From: Bacillota bacterium
GTDB lineage: Bacteria; Bacillota_A; Clostridia; Lachnospirales; Lachnospiraceae
Assembly (NCBI GenBank): GCA_023443925.1
Contig: JAEZSL010000004.1
Location: forward strand, 1-32,901
DNA: 32,901 nt
Reading direction: 5' to 3'
Numbering within the stretch: position 1 is the first letter of the stretch; each line of letters begins with the position of its first letter. The position numbers and the translations under genes are program-made. This document shows, piece by piece, positions 6,816 through 16,322 of this stretch. The notes under the pieces were generated by a model that saw only the letters and a program-made list of their open reading frames with translations, did no database searches and was not told where the DNA came from.

Positions 6816-8549
6816 TTACTTCATGTATCCGCCCTTCATAGGAGATACCGCATGCTTTGCAAAAATATTCAGGACTCCGGATTTATATTTTTCTTCCTTC
6901 GGCTTCCATTCTTTCTTCCGTTCTGCCAGAACTTTGTCTACCTCCTCCAAAGTACGGCGTTGTCCGTCTATGCCCACAATCTGCAGAATCCGGTTTTCTA
7001 TATCAATTTCAATTAAATCATTTTCCAAAACCAGTCCGATGGGGCCGCCTTCCGCCGCTTCCGGACTTACATGGCCGATGGCCGGACCTTTAGAGGCACC
7101 GGAAAAACGTCCGTCGGTGATTAAAGCTATGGTTTTTCCAAGCTCCGGATCTGAAGAAATCGCTTCGGTAGTATAAAACATTTCCGGCATACCGCTGCCC
7201 TTTGGCCCTTCATAGCAGATAAGGACCGCATCCCCCGGCTTAATCTGACGGCCTAAAATCGCCGCTATGGCATCTTCTTCGCTTTCAAAGGGCCTGGCTC
7301 TTAAAACCGCCTTATGCATCTCCTTTGGTACCGCCGAATGTTTTACCACAGCCCCTTCCGGAGCCAGATTGCCTTTTAGGATAGCTACGGTACCGTCTCT
7401 TCCGATGGGCTTGTCAAAGGGCCTGATAATGTCTTCTTTCCTGCGGCCGACTTTCTCAAGATAAGAGTAGCATTTGTCATAATATCCGTTATGCTTTAGT
7501 TCCTCCAGATTTTCACCCAGGGATTTACCGGTTACCGTCATGACGTCCAGATGCAGCTTATGCTTAATCTCTTCCATAATTGCAGGAACACCGCCGGCAT
7601 AGTAAAAATACTGGGCAGGCCATTTGCCCGCAGGGCGGATATCCAGCAGATAATGGGCTCCACGGTGAAGGCGGTCGAAGCTTTCACTATCTAACTCCAG
7701 ACCGAATTCCCTGGCAATGGAGGGCATATGCAAAAGGCAGTTGGTGGAACCGGAGATTGCGGCATGAACCATTACCGCATTCTCAAAAGATTCCATAGTA
7801 ACCATATCTCTGGGTTTTAATCCCAGCTTCGCTAATTTGACGGCCTGTCTTCCGGCTTCTTTCGCATAGGTGTTCAGATCTTCGCACATGGCAGGCATTA
7901 AAGCACTTCCCGGAAGCATAAGCCCTAACGCTTCCGCCATAATCTGCATGCTGGAGGCCGTTCCCATAAAGGAACAGGCCCCGCAGGAGGGACAGGCATG
8001 GTGTTTATAATAAGTCAGCTGTTCTTCTGTTATTTCTCCGCGCTGATACATGGCGCTGTAGGCACCGATCTGTTCCAGGGTAAGTAACTCCGGGCCGGCA
8101 TCCATAACACCGCCGGTAATCATAATGGAAGGAATATTCACTCTGCCGATTCCCATTAAATGAGCCGGAACTCCCTTATCACAGCTTGCCACAAATACAC
8201 CGCCGTCAAAGGGTGTGGCCCCTGCATGAATTTCAATCATATTGGCGATGGTATCCCTGGAAACCAGAGAATAATTAATACCGTCATGGCCCTGGGCCAT
8301 ACCGTCACAGATATCCGTGGTAAAAAATCTGGCAGGTTTTGCACCCATCTCGTTTACTCCCCTGGCGGCATTGTCTACAAATTGAAGTAGATGGGCACTT
8401 CCGGGATGACTGTCACCGAAAGTGCTTTCGATAATAATCTGAGGTTTTGACAGATCTTCCACGCTCCAGCCCATGCCCCTGCGCAGAGGGTCCAGTTCCG
8501 GTGCTATTTTTCTTAATCTCTGGCTGGTGAGCTCTTCATTCTTAATCAT
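6816..8549 (-). CDS. IlvD/Edd-family dehydratase (dihydroxy-acid or sugar-acid dehydratase)
   Basis: A 577-residue iron-sulfur dehydratase. Conserved features are ICDGMAQGHDG (80-90), SCDKGVPAH (122-130), HACPSCGACSFMGTASS (184-200, with C186, C189, C192) and the C-terminal GRFSGASKGPAIGHVSPEA with the catalytic serine, followed by GGPIGLV. IlvD makes 2-oxoacids for valine, leucine and isoleucine; relatives dehydrate gluconate-6-P, xylonate or arabonate. The MGTASS in place of the usual MFTANSM of IlvD, and the lack of ilv neighbours, leave the substrate open. I chose the ATG at 8549 because GGGAGG lies ahead of it; the open frame continues 42 codons upstream without a ribosome site. A promoter lies about 75 bp upstream. 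Confidence 0.85.
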   Translation of the reverse strand: MIKNEELTSQRLRKIAPELDPLRRGMGWSVEDLSKPQIIIESTFGDSHPGSAHLLQFVDNAARGVNEMGAKPARFFTTDICDGMAQGHDGINYSLVSRDTIANMIEIHAGATPFDGGVFVASCDKGVPAHLMGIGRVNIPSIMITGGVMDAGPELLTLEQIGAYSAMYQRGEITEEQLTYYKHHACPSCGACSFMGTASSMQIMAEALGLMLPGSALMPAMCEDLNTYAKEAGRQAVKLAKLGLKPRDMVTMESFENAVMVHAAISGSTNCLLHMPSIAREFGLELDSESFDRLHRGAHYLLDIRPAGKWPAQYFYYAGGVPAIMEEIKHKLHLDVMTVTGKSLGENLEELKHNGYYDKCYSYLEKVGRRKEDIIRPFDKPIGRDGTVAILKGNLAPEGAVVKHSAVPKEMHKAVLRARPFESEEDAIAAILGRQIKPGDAVLICYEGPKGSGMPEMFYTTEAISSDPELGKTIALITDGRFSGASKGPAIGHVSPEAAEGGPIGLVLENDLIEIDIENRILQIVGIDGQRRTLEEVDKVLAERKKEWKPKEEKYKSGVLNIFAKHAVSPMKGGYMK

Positions 8550-8621
8550 AATACGTTTCCTCCCGTTACTGTATATATAAATCTTGCTGTTAGAGCCTTT
8601 ATTAATTTTTTTCTTTCCTTT

Positions 8622-8649
8622 ATTATAGCAGACTGAAAAGGGAAAACAA
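8622..8649 (-). promoter_or_regulatory. Promoter for the dehydratase gene
   Basis: On the minus strand TATAAT (8627-8622) with a TTGTTT -35 about 16 bp upstream. It leaves a leader of about 65-70 nt with no T-box or other leader RNA seen, which argues mildly against classical branched-chain amino acid control. Confidence 0.5.
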
Positions 8650-8789
8650 AAGCTTTTATCTAAAAAATGTAACAAAAGTTCTTGCGTCTTTTTGTACTAA
8701 TTTACTATTTGGAAACCAGAAAATCTGCCAGGGAATAAAACAGTAAAACTAAATTTTTAATGCTAAATACACTTTTGCAGTGTTTTGTT

Positions 8790-8803
8790 CGAAAGCGCTT
8801 TAT
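8790..8803. promoter_or_regulatory. cre-like / LacI-family operator
   Basis: CGAAAGCGCTTTAT contains the palindrome AAAGCGCTTT and matches 11 of 14 positions of an ideal TGAAAGCGCTTTCA catabolite-responsive element. It lies between the dehydratase promoter and the response regulator promoter, 32 bp upstream of the latter's -35. Confidence 0.4.
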
Positions 8804-8834
8804 AAATCATATACCAAATTCCGCCAGACCTTTA

Positions 8835-8863
8835 TTGATGTTTAAGTACGCCCGTGATATAGT
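8835..8863 (+). promoter_or_regulatory. Promoter of the two-component system
   Basis: TTGATG (8835-8840), a 17-bp spacer and TATAGT (8858-8863), followed by the ribosome site AAGGGGGG at 8896-8903. Confidence 0.65.
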
Positions 8864-8909
8864 AATTTTAAACTACATTTTATCATTAAAATAATAAGGG
8901 GGGACGGCT

Positions 8910-9614
8910 TTGGTAAAACAGGAAATTCTAATAATTGATGACGATAAGGATCTGGCCATGATTACCAGAGATATGCTGGAAGATTACGGGCACCGGGTAT
9001 TTATTGCAGCCTCTGCAAAGGAGGCTTACAGGCTCTTGGAGTCACAAGCCGTAAAGCTGATCCTGTTAGATATAAACCTGCCGGACGAAACCGGCTTTGA
9101 ACTGTTAAAACAAATTCGGAGAAGTTCCACCGTACCCATCCTTTTTATCAGCGCCAGAACCAGTGAAAAGGACCGGATAACCGGTCTGGATTTAGGTGGG
9201 GATGACTATCTCCCCAAGCCCTATTCCCTCCAGGAATTATTATCTCGTATCAATGCTTGTCTCCGCAGGACCTACGGATTTTCCAACTGGAACAGACCTT
9301 TTTGTTATGGGGATATCGAAGCCGATCTAACGGTCAGAAAAATTAAGAAAAAGGGGAAACTCATTCCCTTATCCTTAAAGGAATATGATCTTTTCGCCTA
9401 TCTGATCCAGCATAAGAATCAGGTACTAAAAAAAGAAAAGCTCCTTGCCGAAGTCTGGGGTGCCTTTTCTGAAGTAGAGCAAGCCACTGTGGCCGTACAT
9501 ATCAGATGGCTCAGGGAAAAATTAGAGGATGACCCGGCGAAACCCCGATTTATAAAAACCGTCTGGGGCGTTGGTTATATTTTAGAAACCGGAGATTTAG
9601 AACATGAAAAATAA
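8910..9614 (+). CDS. OmpR-family response regulator
   Basis: A 234-residue DNA-binding regulator. The receiver domain has acidic D10-D12, the phosphorylation site D54 in LLDINLPDE, S81 and K103 in LPKPY. The C-terminal winged helix (about 130-228) has LSLKEYDLFAYL, the VHIRWLREKLEDDP recognition segment and TVWGVGYIL. The start is TTG at 8910, six bases after AGGGGGG. The next gene, its histidine kinase, overlaps it by 11 bp, and an ABC exporter follows, so this pair probably senses an envelope stress or antimicrobial and controls the exporter. The inducing signal cannot be read from the sequence. Confidence 0.93.
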   Translation: MVKQEILIIDDDKDLAMITRDMLEDYGHRVFIAASAKEAYRLLESQAVKLILLDINLPDETGFELLKQIRRSSTVPILFISARTSEKDRITGLDLGGDDYLPKPYSLQELLSRINACLRRTYGFSNWNRPFCYGDIEADLTVRKIKKKGKLIPLSLKEYDLFAYLIQHKNQVLKKEKLLAEVWGAFSEVEQATVAVHIRWLREKLEDDPAKPRFIKTVWGVGYILETGDLEHEK

Positions 9615-10788
9615 TATTATTAAAATCTGTATTCTGTTTCTATTGGGATTAACTGTGATTACACTACTATTTTGCATAAAAATCTTTAACTCCGGTATCT
9701 CCTCTGACCGCAGGGCGGACGTTGTGGCACTAAATGAAATCCGATACCTGATAGCAGAGACAAAAGAAATCTCTCCGGAAAAGGATACCACTGTCAGGTT
9801 AGACAATTCCATCACTGAACTGCAGTCCAGGCTGTTAAAGGACGTGAAAAAGACAAGTGCCCGGGCCAGGCTTTATCCCATTCTTGCCGGTTACCTGCTA
9901 TGTGTCGCTTTTATTCTGCTTATTTTTATATATTTATATTATACCGTAATCCGGCCTTTTGAGAAATTAAACCATTTTGCTTACGAAGTGGCACGGGGCA
10001 ATTTGGATTCGCCTCTTTATTATGAACGTAAAAACCTCTTCGGAGCCTTTACCTGGGCCTTTGACAATATGCGCAGAGAAGTGAAAAAGGCAAGAGCCTG
10101 CGAAAAAGAGGCAATCGAAAACAATAAAACGGTTATTGCAACCATTTCCCATGATATCAAAACCCCCATCGCTTCAATCCGTGCCTATGCGGAGGGACTG
10201 GCAGCTAACATGGACTCCAATACAGAGAGGCGGAACCGCTATATCTCTGTAATTATAAAGAAATGTGATGAAGTCAGCGGCCTGACCAATGATCTGTTCT
10301 TACACTCCCTCTCCGATCTGGATAAATTGAAAATGAATCCCGTCCGGTGCCAAACAAGGGAGTTAATACCGGATATTCTAGGTTCCATACAAGAGGAAAG
10401 TACCAAATTAAGTATTAAGGGTGATTTACCTTCTACGAATATATTCGTAGATCCAAGACGTCTTAATCAGGTATTTGAAAACCTCATAAACAATTCTGCA
10501 AAATACAGCCCGGATACCGGTATTGACATATTCTTTGAAACGGATAATACGGATCTGACCATACATATCCGGGATTACGGAATGGGAATGGAGGAGGAAG
10601 ACCTGCCCTTTGCCTTTGATAAATTCTACCGCGGAAAAAACGCCTGGGGCAGACCCGGTTCCGGTCTGGGACTTTACATTGTAAAATATATAATGGAACA
10701 GATGAACGGCAGTGTCGGATTAGTAAATCACAATAACGGTCTGGAAGTTATTCTTAAACTGCCCTCTCAAACCAATCAAATTAATTAA
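9604..10788 (+). CDS. Sensor histidine kinase
   Basis: A 394-residue membrane kinase, partner of the preceding regulator. Two membrane segments (about 5-26 and 92-114) enclose a roughly 65-residue extracytoplasmic domain; a HAMP-like linker follows (115-165). The HisKA motif ISHDIKTPIASI carries H183, the N box is NLINNSAKYSP (293-303), and the ATP lid has DYGMGM and GSGLGLYIVKY. The sensor loop is short but not absent, unlike the intramembrane-sensing BceS kinases, so it may see a ligand directly. It is translationally coupled to the regulator by overlap. Confidence 0.93.
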   Translation: MKNNIIKICILFLLGLTVITLLFCIKIFNSGISSDRRADVVALNEIRYLIAETKEISPEKDTTVRLDNSITELQSRLLKDVKKTSARARLYPILAGYLLCVAFILLIFIYLYYTVIRPFEKLNHFAYEVARGNLDSPLYYERKNLFGAFTWAFDNMRREVKKARACEKEAIENNKTVIATISHDIKTPIASIRAYAEGLAANMDSNTERRNRYISVIIKKCDEVSGLTNDLFLHSLSDLDKLKMNPVRCQTRELIPDILGSIQEESTKLSIKGDLPSTNIFVDPRRLNQVFENLINNSAKYSPDTGIDIFFETDNTDLTIHIRDYGMGMEEEDLPFAFDKFYRGKNAWGRPGSGLGLYIVKYIMEQMNGSVGLVNHNNGLEVILKLPSQTNQIN

Positions 10789-10921
10789 TCTCTTAAAGAC
10801 TTCTTAATAAATAAACTGCTACCATTATGAATGTATCCACCTAAGCGAATGCATTTTTTAGTAAATGTTTATTTTTTTGCCATATGTTATGCCGCTGTAA
10901 GCGGCGGAATGAGAGGTTAGT

Positions 10922-10996
10922 TTGAAAAAACAAAGCAGTTTTTTCAACATCCTGATTTGTACGTGCGCCTGTGCGCACAGATGGGAGTTAATATGA
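10922..10996 (+). CDS. Possible leader peptide before the ABC exporter
   Basis: A 24-codon ORF starting TTG, five bases after GAGAGG. It ends in a TGA that overlaps the ATG of the ATPase gene (ATGA), so translation could couple. The peptide begins MKKQSSFF and has three cysteines in ICTCACAH. Its start codon lies inside a hairpin, TTGAAAAAAC with GTTTTTTCAA (10922-10947). A second hairpin, GTGCGC with GCGCAC (10963-10978), lies just before the ATPase ribosome site, and a third, GCCGCT with AGCGGC (10891-10905), lies upstream. This resembles leader-peptide attenuation of resistance genes, but it could be chance. Confidence 0.3.
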   Translation: MKKQSSFFNILICTCACAHRWELI

Positions 10997-11754
10997 AAAC
11001 CACCGTACTAAAAGCAACCGGCCTATGCAAAAGTTTTGCGAACAACGGCTTACAGAATCATGTGTTAAACCACATTGACCTGGAGATATATGAAGGGGAA
11101 TTTACCGTAATCATGGGCAGCTCCGGTTCCGGAAAATCCACTCTGCTGTATTCCTTAAGCGCCATGGATACGGTTACGTCGGGCCAGGTTATTTTTAAGA
11201 ATATGAATATTACCAAACTAAAGGAAACTCCCCTTGCAATTTTAAGAAGAAAGGATTTCGGCTTCGTTTTTCAGCAAATGCACCTGGTATCCAACCTTTC
11301 CATCTTTGAAAATGTCGCTGTCTCCGGTTATCTTGCCAAAGACAGAGGGGTTAGGGAGGTTAACCGCCAGACAGAAGATATATTAAAATCATTGGGTATT
11401 GAAGAGATAAAGAAAAAACTTCCTTCCCAGGTTTCCGGAGGGGAACAACAGCGTGCCTGCATTGCCCGGGCGTTAATCAATAACCCTGCTCTGCTGTTTG
11501 CAGATGAGCCCACCGGTTCTCTTAACCGGAAAAGCGGGGCAGAGGTTCTTGACCTGCTGACGAAATTTAACGAAATGGGCCAGACCATTCTTATGGTTAC
11601 CCATGATGTGAAAGCTGCTGCAAGAGCCCGCCGGATTTTGTATTTAGAAGACGGTAAAATCGTAGGGGATATGGATTTAAAACCCTTTAGCAGGGATGGT
11701 TACGCTGCCTCGGAAAAGCAGGTGGTGGCCTGGCTTACAGCAAGGGGGTGGTAA
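10993..11754 (+). CDS. ABC transporter ATP-binding protein (MacB/LolD type)
   Basis: A 253-residue ATPase. Walker A is GSSGSGKST (42-50), the Q loop is FVFQQMHL, the signature is VSGGEQQR (147-154) and Walker B is LLFADEPTGSLN (168-178 region, D171 and E172), with TILMVTHD for the H loop. This is the MacB/LolD/BceA class that pairs with FtsX-type permeases, as found in the next gene. The ATG at 10993 has GGGAG in front; an in-frame upstream start would run through the leader hairpin. One base separates its stop codon from the permease start. It probably extrudes or removes an antimicrobial peptide or lipid. Confidence 0.93.
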   Translation: MKTTVLKATGLCKSFANNGLQNHVLNHIDLEIYEGEFTVIMGSSGSGKSTLLYSLSAMDTVTSGQVIFKNMNITKLKETPLAILRRKDFGFVFQQMHLVSNLSIFENVAVSGYLAKDRGVREVNRQTEDILKSLGIEEIKKKLPSQVSGGEQQRACIARALINNPALLFADEPTGSLNRKSGAEVLDLLTKFNEMGQTILMVTHDVKAAARARRILYLEDGKIVGDMDLKPFSRDGYAASEKQVVAWLTARGW

Positions 11755-11755
11755 T

Positions 11756-14125
11756 ATGGCCGTACTGTCCGTTATCAAATCTAATTTAAAAGCCAGAAAA
11801 GGTAATTTCATCAGCCTTTTTATCCTGGTATTTATTATTGCTTTATCTCTTTCAACCATAATCAGTGTCAATGACGGGTCAGCCGGGCGGTTAAAGGAAG
11901 CCTGCGACGCTTCGGATATAGGTGATATGACCAGCTTTATACAGGAGAAAAACTTTACACAAGATATGCTTTCGGGCCTTAAAGCTTCACCGGAAGTCTC
12001 CCGGGTCAAAGCCATATCCAGTGTTACCAGTTCAAAATTCACCATAAACGGGGCGGATTCCAGCAGTTCTGTTTTTATGATGCCTTATGAACCAGGCAAG
12101 AACAGCTATGAGATATTTGACGGGGATAAGCTTAAATTTTTAAAAGATAACCAGGTAAAACCAGATAAAGGAAAGATCTATGTTCCGGTCTGCTTTAAGA
12201 ATATGTATCAATGCAGGATAGGTGATACGGTCATTATAAATACAAAAAACGGACCGGTCACTTACCGGATTCAGAGTTTTATCGAAGAACCCTTTGTGGG
12301 CTCCAGTTCCATTGGTTTTAAAATGCTTTTTATGAACGATGAGGACTTTAACACACTTTATTCAAAACAAGACGGAAAGACCCTTGCTTCCTTTACCATA
12401 TTAAGTATTTATCTAAAAGACGAGTATAACAACAAGGTAAGCGAAGTAAAAAAAGCCTTGAATGAACGAACCGGTTTTGTAAATGCCGGAATGTTTACTT
12501 TAAGTAAACTCCAAGCCAACAATTATACTCTCCTTTATGCTTCCATACTGGGCGGGATTCTTTGGGCCTTTGCAGCCCTGCTTTTTGTCATCATTCTCAT
12601 TATTATAGGTCACAGTGTAAGGGCCGGCATCGAAATGGATTATGTATCCCTTGGCATTTTAAAATCCCAGGGATTTACCTCCTCCCAAATAAGACTCTCT
12701 CTTTTAGCCGGATATCTGGCCGGTGCTTTTTTAGGCGGGGTCACCGGTATCCTTATCAGCAGTTTTACTATAAACTTAGTAAATTCTCTGTTTATGCCCA
12801 TTACAGGAATTTTAACCGGCGGACGTATCAATTTGTTAAAATGTATAACTGTGTTAGGGGTTCTGCTTTTGTTTATCGCTTTGTATACGTTTTCAAAGAC
12901 ACGTAAAGTAACCCGAATCTCCCCCGTACAGGCAATTTCCCTGGGGCATGACCCGGTGTATTTTACCGCCAGGATGGATTTTTCAATTACTGGTAATTCA
13001 CCTCTTCCTTTGAGTGTAAAAATGGTTTTAAAACAGCTTTCCGGAAACGGACGGCGCTATCTCAGCTGTATCATTATTATGGCCATACTTGTATTTTTTA
13101 CGATTTCGGTAACTTCTCTGCAGCAGATGACCAACATGGATAATATGGATGCCTTATCCGGTACCATCAGCAGTGATATCGGCATCCGGTACAAAACAGA
13201 AGACCAGCCGCCGGTGCTTTCAGCTATTAAGAGCGATATTCAGGAAAAAAGCCCGGTAACCGCTGCGGTACAGTCAGCCAATATGTATATTACGGCGGAT
13301 GGTCTGGAATTCCTGGGCCGGATTACCGATCGGGCAGAAAATATGGTTTGGCCTTTAAAAGGCAGGCTTCCCAGATATGACAATGAAATCCTGATTACCG
13401 GTATAACGGGAAAAGAACTCGGCAAAGGAATCGGGGATACGGTAACCCTGGAATATGGGAGCGGTAAAGCGGATTTTATGATTGTTGGCATCAATCAGAA
13501 CGTATCCGATGTAGGCAGAAATATTTCCCTCTTAATAACCGGTATGCAGCGGCTAAAACCGGATTTTAAGATTAAAAGTGTGGATTACCGCATCACTGAC
13601 CGGGAGAAAAGCGAGGAAATCGTTTTGTATTTAAAGAAGAAATATGAAGCTTATAATGACCAGCTGGAATTTACCAATGAATATAAGGAAATGAAAAATA
13701 ATCTGAGCACCATAATAATTGCCATTGATTCCATTACTGCAATTACTTATGTTCTGGCGCTTTTATTTGCAGCAATTGTATCCCTGCTGCTGTGCCAGAA
13801 AATATTTGTTCGGGAACGACCTGATATGGGTATCTTAAAATCCATCGGTTTTACCACAAAGGGTCTCAGACAGCAGTTTACCCTCCGGTTTCTGGCGGTA
13901 GTACTGGCAGGCAGCCTGTTTGGTACGGTGATTAATTTCTTCTGCAACAATACCTTAATGAGTCTGCTCCTTGGCGGAATCGGTCTTACACATTTTGTAA
14001 CGGATTATACCTTTTATAATATTGCCATACCCGTTTTGTGCATCAGTATCTTAAGCGGTCTGTTTTCCTGGCTGGTTTCCAGGCAGATAAAGCGGGTGAC
14101 ACCAAAAAACCTGATTAAAGAATAA
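11756..14125 (+). CDS. FtsX-like ABC transporter permease
   Basis: A 789-residue permease with two FtsX modules. Predicted membrane segments lie at about 17-38, 262-286, 314-337, 362-380, 435-454, and three more in the last 140 residues. Two large extracytoplasmic MacB-type domains (about 40-260 and 455-650) are thus held outside. The cytoplasmic loops carry the repeated coupling-helix motif seen as LGILKSQGFTSSQIR (299-313) and MGILKSIGFTTKGLR near the C-terminus. Eight membrane segments distinguish it from ten-segment BceB. The ATG follows GGGGGTGGT and touches the ATPase gene. It works with the ATPase and is probably controlled by the upstream two-component system. No terminator is evident before ppk1. 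Confidence 0.92.
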   Translation: MAVLSVIKSNLKARKGNFISLFILVFIIALSLSTIISVNDGSAGRLKEACDASDIGDMTSFIQEKNFTQDMLSGLKASPEVSRVKAISSVTSSKFTINGADSSSSVFMMPYEPGKNSYEIFDGDKLKFLKDNQVKPDKGKIYVPVCFKNMYQCRIGDTVIINTKNGPVTYRIQSFIEEPFVGSSSIGFKMLFMNDEDFNTLYSKQDGKTLASFTILSIYLKDEYNNKVSEVKKALNERTGFVNAGMFTLSKLQANNYTLLYASILGGILWAFAALLFVIILIIIGHSVRAGIEMDYVSLGILKSQGFTSSQIRLSLLAGYLAGAFLGGVTGILISSFTINLVNSLFMPITGILTGGRINLLKCITVLGVLLLFIALYTFSKTRKVTRISPVQAISLGHDPVYFTARMDFSITGNSPLPLSVKMVLKQLSGNGRRYLSCIIIMAILVFFTISVTSLQQMTNMDNMDALSGTISSDIGIRYKTEDQPPVLSAIKSDIQEKSPVTAAVQSANMYITADGLEFLGRITDRAENMVWPLKGRLPRYDNEILITGITGKELGKGIGDTVTLEYGSGKADFMIVGINQNVSDVGRNISLLITGMQRLKPDFKIKSVDYRITDREKSEEIVLYLKKKYEAYNDQLEFTNEYKEMKNNLSTIIIAIDSITAITYVLALLFAAIVSLLLCQKIFVRERPDMGILKSIGFTTKGLRQQFTLRFLAVVLAGSLFGTVINFFCNNTLMSLLLGGIGLTHFVTDYTFYNIAIPVLCISILSGLFSWLVSRQIKRVTPKNLIKE

Positions 14126-14243
14126 AAATCAGATTGGCCATGATAAAATAAATGAGATGCCTTTGATAAAATAATTAATAGAAACCGATCCTTTTGTCCA
14201 TTCTAATAGGAAAACCCATTCTATATTATCAGGAGCATTTCAA

Positions 14244-16283
14244 ATGGATAAACCGTATTTTAACCGTGAATTATCATGGCTGGCATTTAATAAACGGGTA
14301 TTGGAGGAATCTGCCGACAGCCGTATTCCCTTGTTGGAAAGACTGAAATTTCTGGCTATCTTTGCCTCCAACCTGGATGAATTTTATATGGTACGGGTCG
14401 GAAGCCTTTACTGCCAATCCTTAACCAATAATGCCAAAACCGACAGCAAGACAAATATGACACCGCTTGAACAAATCCATGCCATTAATGAAGTGGTTAA
14501 AGGCCTGTATCATTTTAGAGATACGTCCTATGCAGATATTATGGAAGGGCTCATGTCACAGGGTTTTAACCACATAAAGGTCAGTGACCTTGATAAAAAC
14601 AGCAGAAAAGAAGTTAAGAATTATTTTAAAAGACACATCTTTCCCCAGTTATCTCCCCAGATTATAGATGCCAAACATCCTTTTCCCCATATAGAAAATA
14701 AAGCTCTGTACGTGGCACTTCATCTAAGCTCGGAGAAAGGTGATAAGTTTGGTGTCATACCCATTCCTTCTCAATTAAAAAGACTGTACCTGCTGCCCGA
14801 TGAAAGGAGTTTTCTTCTGGCTGAGGATATTATACTGCTTTACTCCCACCTTATTTTTGAATCCTATAAAGTCCAGAATAAGGCCGTTATAAGAGTAACC
14901 CGGAATACCGATATCGACATAACGGATGATCTCTATGATGAGAATACGGATTACCGGGTTTTTATGCATGATATGCTAAAAAGCCGGGGGAAACTGCATC
15001 CGGTGCGGTTTGAAATCAGCAGCAGTGAAGAGGGCGCCTCTTTGCTGGATTATTTCTCAAATAAACTGAGCTTGAAAAAGTACCAATGCTTTAAACTTAA
15101 ATCTCCCCTGGATTTAAGCTATGTCCGGATGCTTGAGAATGTATGCGGCCAGGATGTGAAAAAAAACCTGCTTTACCCGCCTGCCAGACCTTTATGGCCG
15201 GCCCGGTTCCCCCATCATAATATAATGAACAGTGTCTTGCGGGAAGATTATATGCTTTCCCTTCCCTATGAAAGCTTTCGGCCCCTGCTGGAATTAATCC
15301 GGGAAGCTTCGGAAGACGAAGCAGTGGTATCTATAAAAATAACGTTATACAGGGTCGCATCCCAGTCCCAGATTGTGCAATATCTCTGCACCGCGGCGGA
15401 AAACGGCAAGGATGTTACCGTAGCCTTAGAGCTGCGGGCCAGATTTGACGAAGAAAATAATATTTATTGGTCCAGCCTTATGGAAGAGTCCGGCTGCAAA
15501 ATTATCTACGGTATCGAAAAGGTGAAGGTACACAGTAAAATTTTGCTTATAACACGAAAAAACCAGGAAAGTTTTGACTATATCACACACATCGGTACGG
15601 GAAATTATAATGAGTTAACCGCCCGGTTTTATACGGATCTTGGCATTTTTACCGGTAACCGGGAAATCGGAACGGATGCCGCCGCATTTTTTAATAATCT
15701 GGCCATATCAAATCTGGAGGGAGAATATACCCATCTGCTGGTTTCTCCTCACAGTTTGAAAACCGGAATTTTAGACCTTATTGAAGGCGAGGCGGAAAAA
15801 GCATTGAACGGTGAATCCGCCAGTATTAATGCCAAAATGAATAGCTTGACGGATATTGATATTATAGACAGCCTTATAAAAGCTGCCAAGGCCGGAGTTC
15901 AGGTAACTCTCATTGTAAGAGGTGTCTGCTGCCTGAATCCGGCCGGAGAAAATCCCGTTAACCCAATCCGGGTTATAAGTATCGTAGGACGTTTTCTGGA
16001 GCATTCCAGAATCTACTGCTTCGGAGGCAGAGAGAATCCGGTAATCTATATCTCCTCCGCCGACATGATGACCAGAAACACGGAAAAGAGGGTGGAGATT
16101 GCAGTTCCCATACTGAATAAATCCATATCCCAACGCATTTATGATATGCTTCTGGTTCTATTAAAAGACAATGTAAAAGCAAGAGTTTTAAGACCGGACG
16201 GCACTTATGAATATAATGCAAATGATCAGGAACCCTTTGACAGCCAGATGTTCTTTCTGGAGGAAGCTTATCAAAACAGTTAA
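14244..16283 (+). CDS. ppk1: Polyphosphate kinase 1
   Basis: Makes inorganic polyphosphate reversibly from ATP. The 679-residue protein has the N-terminal YFNRELSWLAFNKRVLEE, the head domain, and the two phospholipase-D-like catalytic domains: the autophosphorylated histidine is H430 in KVHSKI and the second histidine is H587 in LEHSRIYCF, matching E. coli H435 and H592. ITHIGTGNYNELTARFYTD (447-465) is a family signature. Length is normal. The start follows TCAGGAGC. It lies 118 bp after the exporter operon in the same direction, and may have its own promoter, though none is clear. Polyphosphate often serves stress survival, which would fit the neighbourhood. Confidence 0.95.
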   Translation: MDKPYFNRELSWLAFNKRVLEESADSRIPLLERLKFLAIFASNLDEFYMVRVGSLYCQSLTNNAKTDSKTNMTPLEQIHAINEVVKGLYHFRDTSYADIMEGLMSQGFNHIKVSDLDKNSRKEVKNYFKRHIFPQLSPQIIDAKHPFPHIENKALYVALHLSSEKGDKFGVIPIPSQLKRLYLLPDERSFLLAEDIILLYSHLIFESYKVQNKAVIRVTRNTDIDITDDLYDENTDYRVFMHDMLKSRGKLHPVRFEISSSEEGASLLDYFSNKLSLKKYQCFKLKSPLDLSYVRMLENVCGQDVKKNLLYPPARPLWPARFPHHNIMNSVLREDYMLSLPYESFRPLLELIREASEDEAVVSIKITLYRVASQSQIVQYLCTAAENGKDVTVALELRARFDEENNIYWSSLMEESGCKIIYGIEKVKVHSKILLITRKNQESFDYITHIGTGNYNELTARFYTDLGIFTGNREIGTDAAAFFNNLAISNLEGEYTHLLVSPHSLKTGILDLIEGEAEKALNGESASINAKMNSLTDIDIIDSLIKAAKAGVQVTLIVRGVCCLNPAGENPVNPIRVISIVGRFLEHSRIYCFGGRENPVIYISSADMMTRNTEKRVEIAVPILNKSISQRIYDMLLVLLKDNVKARVLRPDGTYEYNANDQEPFDSQMFFLEEAYQNS

Positions 16284-16322
16284 CCGCTAAGTTCATGTTT
16301 AAGTTCTAATTAAGACCAGAAA

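Noticed and set aside
8550..8909. T-box or other amino-acid leader upstream of the dehydratase
   Set aside because: No T-box sequence or terminator/antiterminator pair is present in the short leader.
11328..11588. Antisense ORF in the ABC ATPase gene
   Set aside because: It lies fully within a clearly coding gene on the other strand and lacks a ribosome site.
10993..14125. Classical BceAB bacitracin module
   Set aside because: The permease has eight rather than ten membrane segments with two large outer domains, and the kinase has an extracytoplasmic domain, so MacB/FtsX type is the better description.
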